A DNA stretch of 10,237 bases from Bacteroidota bacterium. GTDB taxonomy: Bacteria; Bacteroidota; Bacteroidia; Bacteroidales; JAADJA01. Under the pieces are notes generated by a model, which ran no database searches, was not told the origin of the DNA, and saw only the letters and a list, made by a program, of their open reading frames with translations. Of the stretch, positions 7,760-10,237 are shown piece after piece. Position 1 is the stretch's first letter. Each line of letters starts with the position of its first letter. The DNA lies in the NCBI GenBank assembly GCA_024278155.1, contig JAJRTT010000325.1:1-10237 (forward strand), given 5' to 3'. Position numbers and translations under genes: made by a program.

Positions 7760-8878
7760 ATGAAACAAAGTGCTGAATTTAAATATGTCAATGTTAGCAA
7801 CTTAGGGTTTGACTATTTTAGCTCACGCTTGCCAAGGTTATTACATGGAAAGACTGAAGTTGAGATAGTGAATTTCTTTTTGACTGAAGAGCTATTAATT
7901 GAATTAATGCTTACAATTGGAAAAAATGGTTTTTTTGAGGGAGAACAACTATTGGTTGTAGAAACGGATAAGGACAAATACAAAGTTATTGAAGGTAACC
8001 GAAGGTTGACTTCGGTAAAGTTGTTGAATGATTATACTTTGGCAACGGTAAAAAAAGAATTGGTAAAAAAGGTATATGACGAAGCAATTTATAAACCAAT
8101 AGTTGAATTGCCCTGTTTGGTTTTTGCTCACGAAGAGGACATTCGAAAATATTTGGGGTTTCGCCATATTACCGGTATCAAATCATGGGGGCTTTCTGAA
8201 AAGGCAAGATACCTTTACGGACTCTATAAATCCAGCTTTGGAAATCAACCATTTAAGCAAGCGTGTTATGAATTGGCAAAAACTATCGGTAGCACAAGAA
8301 GCTATGTATCCAGAGTCCTTATTGCTTTTGAAATATATAAATATATTGAAGATGAAGCTTATTTCGGGATAAAGGGCTTGGATGATACAAATTTCTATGT
8401 GGGCTATTATTCAGATGGATTAAGCAGGCCAAATATATCAAGGTTTTTAGGTGTTGATTTGGACTCCGATAAGCCAATAGAACAGTTAAATAAAAATAAT
8501 GTCAAATTGTTGACCAAATGGTTCTACGAGAAATTTGAATTGGACGGCAGAATCCAAACAAGGTTAAAAGGAAGGAGTGGGGACTTAAACGGCCTAAATA
8601 ATGTTTTAGGCCATCCGCTAGCAATGAAAGCCTTTGTGGAACAGGGTTATACATTGGATAAAGCTACCGAATTAGCAGAAGATGTTGATCGGATTTTTTT
8701 TAACTCTTTAAGGTCGGCTATAATGAATTTGGAAAATGCCGATCGGATCACCCAAAACCTGGATAGCTTTTATAGTGGTGTTGAAGAAGATTTAATTAAA
8801 ATCAGAAAATTAACTTCGAAGATCAAAGGTGTAAAAGACGAATTTGAAAGCAAAGAATTTGATAAAGATGAGTTTTAA
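7760..8878 (+). CDS. ParB-like nuclease-domain protein of a putative defence pair
   Basis: The product is 372 residues. An N-terminal ParB/sulfiredoxin-like fold is suggested by strands around 62-77 (EQLLVVETDKDKYKVIEG) leading to EGNRRL at 78-83. This is the ParB-type nucleotide-binding signature, equivalent to G-E-R-R in chromosomal ParB. Residues 133-152 (GFRHITGIKSWGLSEKARYL) match the box II region (R-H-x-x-G-x-x-x-W-x-x-x-E-K-A). A helix-turn-helix follows at about 171-190 (ELAKTIGSTRSYVSRVLIAF). The C-terminal ~200 residues are not familiar. They end in a charged, coiled-coil-prone stretch (about 315-358). It is not a chromosomal ParB: there is no parA and no parS-like site, and the second half differs. 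ParB-fold proteins in defence loci can bind or hydrolyse nucleotides or nick DNA. Its stop overlaps the next ATG by 11 nt (ATGAGTTTTAA), so the two products are probably made together and may form a complex. It is not DndB, which carries DGQHR instead. Confidence 0.72.
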   Translation: MKQSAEFKYVNVSNLGFDYFSSRLPRLLHGKTEVEIVNFFLTEELLIELMLTIGKNGFFEGEQLLVVETDKDKYKVIEGNRRLTSVKLLNDYTLATVKKELVKKVYDEAIYKPIVELPCLVFAHEEDIRKYLGFRHITGIKSWGLSEKARYLYGLYKSSFGNQPFKQACYELAKTIGSTRSYVSRVLIAFEIYKYIEDEAYFGIKGLDDTNFYVGYYSDGLSRPNISRFLGVDLDSDKPIEQLNKNNVKLLTKWFYEKFELDGRIQTRLKGRSGDLNGLNNVLGHPLAMKAFVEQGYTLDKATELAEDVDRIFFNSLRSAIMNLENADRITQNLDSFYSGVEEDLIKIRKLTSKIKGVKDEFESKEFDKDEF

Positions 8879-9836
8879 GGAAAAAATAATTGAACAACTA
8901 GGTAAACTTGATTTGATACCTAAAAAACATACTCCCAATAAAAATCACTTATTTGCAGATTATTTTGAGCTTATTTCACTTTTTAGCTGTGACGAAGTAT
9001 CTCAAAATGACATCATACAAGAGTATAAAAGAGAAAATATAAAAATTCACAAATTGGCAAGGGGTGATAGTCAAATTGGTTCTTTAGCTTCTGAATTGGA
9101 TGACAAAGAAGAATTATGGGCTGACGAAATTTTTTCTATTTGTAATGTTCGGGATGATATGTTACAACAAAAATATCCTTTCCTGATAACTGGGAAAACA
9201 ATCAAACTTAAAGATAGGTTAAGCGATGAGAATAAAATATATATATTGTTATTACTTGCGTCTAACTTAAATTATTTTCCGGATTTCCAGTCTTTTTTAA
9301 CTTCAGATTTCGAGCAAGTTTCATTTCAGTCATTAAAAAAATTTCTTCCAGGGAACTCAATTGTCAAGCAATTAGGTAAGCATTCCGATTTAAATGGAAC
9401 AGCAAAAGAAAAAATCAAAGAACTTGCAGGGTTTATGAACATTAGAATGGATGAGGGAGAAATAGATAATAATGTTCAAGGCAATCAAGAACGAGGGCTT
9501 GATTTAATTGGATGGATACCGTTTCAAGACAAAATCCCTAACCTTGTTTCAATATTAGGTCAATGCGCATGCGGGAACGATTGGTATAAAAAGCAAGGAG
9601 AGACGAGAAGGTACGAAAATGCCTATTTTCGATTTTATAAAAACCCTCCAATCCATACTATGTTTATTCCATATGCTCTTGGAAAAAGTACAACATCATT
9701 TTTTCAATCAGATGAAGTTGATTGTTTCTTATTTGAAAGGTTTAGGATTATGGAATACATTGGGGATACTGGTTTTTTCAATGAATTACAAACCAAAGAA
9801 ATTATAGATGAGTGTATTGCGTATTCATTTTTATAG
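8868..9836 (+). CDS. unrecognised protein with possible PD-(D/E)XK-like nuclease core, partner of the ParB-like protein
   Basis: From the ATG at 8868 the product is 322 residues. A TTG at 8844 in the same frame is possible but would lie further inside the upstream gene. I cannot name the family. The N-terminal ~190 residues look helical. At 208-216 there is ERGLDLIGW, then at 226-239 a hydrophobic strand LVSILGQCACGNDW, followed by Lys241 and Lys242. A Glu, a Gly-x-Asp at the end of one strand and a Gln-x-x strand next to it is the spacing of PD-(D/E)XK nucleases that use Gln in place of the third acid. Here, however, the Lys usually at Q-x-K is Ala234, so catalysis is uncertain. A later FERFRIMEYI (289-298) may be a conserved C-terminal helix. 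The tight overlap with the ParB-like gene argues for a shared function, most likely DNA recognition and cleavage in defence. That role is inference only. Confidence 0.55.
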   Translation: MSFKEKIIEQLGKLDLIPKKHTPNKNHLFADYFELISLFSCDEVSQNDIIQEYKRENIKIHKLARGDSQIGSLASELDDKEELWADEIFSICNVRDDMLQQKYPFLITGKTIKLKDRLSDENKIYILLLLASNLNYFPDFQSFLTSDFEQVSFQSLKKFLPGNSIVKQLGKHSDLNGTAKEKIKELAGFMNIRMDEGEIDNNVQGNQERGLDLIGWIPFQDKIPNLVSILGQCACGNDWYKKQGETRRYENAYFRFYKNPPIHTMFIPYALGKSTTSFFQSDEVDCFLFERFRIMEYIGDTGFFNELQTKEIIDECIAYSFL

Positions 9837-9949
9837 TCTCTTTTCTTTCAGGTATTACATTCGTGGGCTAACTATTTTATTTCTAAAAGCTTAAGTTGAA
9901 GGTGTGGGTTTTTTGTGTTAGACAGGCATAACAGGAAAAGGGACTTATT

Positions 9950-9966
9950 ACACTTTAAAGGGGCAA
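9950..9966 (+). repeat. right copy of the imperfect 17-bp direct repeat
   Basis: acactttaaaggggcaa matches 7684-7700 in 15 of 17 positions. It overlaps the first copy of the 20-bp repeat at 9957-9976. Confidence 0.4.
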
Positions 9967-9976
9967 TAAAGGGGCA
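9957..9976 (+). repeat. 20-bp direct repeat, copy 1 (tandem AAAGGGGCA units)
   Basis: aaaggggcaataaaggggca is found here and again, identically, at 10034-10053, 77 nt away start to start. Each copy is itself two AAAGGGGCA units separated by AT, giving four identical 9-mers in about 100 nt. Ordered short repeats of this kind beside an accessory block can be recombinase arm-binding sites or regulator-binding sites. Nothing in the window says which. Confidence 0.85.
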
Positions 9977-10033
9977 GTTTGGATATGTTGAAAAAGCGTA
10001 TAATTCTAACATATAATTATATAGAGGTTCTGC

Positions 10034-10053
10034 AAAGGGGCAATAAAGGGGCA
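10034..10053 (+). repeat. 20-bp direct repeat, copy 2
   Basis: This is identical over 20 nt to 9957-9976 and lies 44 nt upstream of the gcvT start, close enough to influence its transcription if the repeat binds a protein. Confidence 0.85.
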
Positions 10054-10097
10054 AAAAAATCAAAGACATAAAAAATCAAAGTTAAATATAAGAAAAA

Positions 10098-10237
10098 ATG
10101 AAACAAACAGCATTTACAAAATTCCACGAAGGGCTTGGGGCAAAGATGGTGGAGTTTGCAGGGTACAATATGCCCATCCAATACGAGGGCTTGATAAAAG
10201 AACATATGACCGTTAGGGAAAAGCTTGGGGTCTTTGA
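10098..10237 (+). CDS. gcvT: glycine cleavage system T protein, aminomethyltransferase (5' part only)
   Basis: The frame runs from ATG 10098 off the right edge, giving 46 complete codons of a protein that is usually around 360 residues. The N-terminus is diagnostic: F-x-K-F-H-E-G-L-G-A-K-M-V-E-F-A-G-Y-N-M-P-I-Q-Y, then the EHMTVREKLGVFD-type helix and turn, as in GcvT. The T protein transfers the methylene group from aminomethyl-lipoyl H protein to tetrahydrofolate, releasing ammonia, in cytoplasmic glycine catabolism. The start is preceded by an A-rich stretch (AAGAAAAA), usual for Bacteroidota genes lacking a Shine-Dalgarno sequence. Codon composition is again like the core genes. Folate and aminomethyl-binding residues lie mostly beyond the window. 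Confidence 0.93.
   Translation, partial: MKQTAFTKFHEGLGAKMVEFAGYNMPIQYEGLIKEHMTVREKLGVF

Larger units (their letters stand above)
9837..10097. other. intergenic region between the accessory block and gcvT
   Basis: These 261 nt have no credible gene. They contain the paired 20-bp direct repeats, a 12-bp palindrome (ATATAATTATAT at 10011-10022) and a short A-rich tandem repeat (10054-10065 and 10070-10081). No TAnnTTTG element is seen before gcvT, nor a clear terminator after the nuclease-like gene. The repeats suggest this is the right boundary of the accessory block, possibly an old recombination site. Confidence 0.5.

Noticed and set aside
7760..8878. Chromosome- or plasmid-partitioning ParB
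   Set aside because: No parA, no parS-like palindrome, an unfamiliar C-terminal half, and defence-type neighbours.
9988..10017. TTGAAA - 18 nt - TATAAT, resembling an E. coli sigma-70 promoter, before gcvT
   Set aside because: Bacteroidota primary sigma factors use TTTG/TAnnTTTG instead. In such AT-rich DNA TATAAT is frequent, so I do not call it a promoter.
6291..10037. TGCAAAG present at both ends of the accessory block (6291-6297 and 10031-10037) as a possible target-site duplication
   Set aside because: Seven bases recur easily by chance. The left copy is part of the dehydratase promoter, and neither lies at a demonstrable junction.
10054..10081. AAAAAATCAAAG repeated with a 4-nt spacer
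   Set aside because: Low-complexity A-rich sequence just before a start codon. Slippage or chance explains it.
9872..10205. Minus-strand open frames between the accessory block and gcvT
   Set aside because: They run through the GGGGCA repeats and antisense to gcvT, and have no domain signature.
1..10237. CRISPR arrays, tRNA, rRNA or insertion-sequence transposase genes
   Set aside because: No regularly spaced repeats with unique spacers, no tRNA-like cloverleaf, and no transposase or integrase motifs were seen on either strand.

Overview
The window looks like a Bacteroidota (Bacteroidetes) chromosome. Three promoter -7 elements match the Bacteroidota consensus TAnnTTTG. Starts are AT-rich with few Shine-Dalgarno sequences. 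The gene families (a giant AsmA/DUF748-type envelope protein, a PglF/CapD-type membrane dehydratase, and GcvT) are typical of that phylum. Genus cannot be fixed from the sequence.

Layout. (1) 1-60: a rho-independent terminator for a gene lying off the left edge. (2) 94-4323 (+): a 1409-aa AsmA-like envelope protein with one N-terminal membrane anchor. (3) 4399-6276 (-), convergent with it: a 625-aa membrane-bound nucleoside-diphosphate-sugar 4,6-dehydratase for surface polysaccharide or glycan synthesis. (4) 6277-6450: a divergent promoter region. (5) about 6430-10090: an AT-rich accessory block with a dndC remnant (6451-6675), a phosphorothioate-DNA-dependent HNH restriction endonuclease (6665-7636), a ParB-like protein (7760-8878) and a candidate PD-(D/E)XK-like protein of unknown family (8868-9836). 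It is followed by an intergenic stretch with a 20-bp direct repeat. (6) 10098-10237 (+): the start of gcvT, where composition returns to that of the core genes.

How the parts may fit. The accessory block reads as a small defence island between housekeeping genes. DndC is the sulfurtransferase of DNA phosphorothioation. Here only its first ~49 residues remain, including the SGGKDST PP-loop, and they are joined in frame to an unrelated tail that overlaps the HNH gene start. The promoter in front is intact, so the remnant probably serves as a leader cistron for the HNH gene. The HNH protein combines a sulfur-binding-type N-terminal domain with an HNH_2 domain, the architecture of ScoMcrA-like enzymes that cut phosphorothioated DNA. 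Loss of the modification gene beside an enzyme that would cut modified DNA is biologically coherent.

The best candidate for something undescribed is the ParB-like/nuclease-like pair. The two genes overlap by 11 nt, are flanked by an imperfect 17-bp direct repeat, and carry recognisable motifs (EGNRRL; GLD followed by GQCxxG) that I cannot place in a named system.
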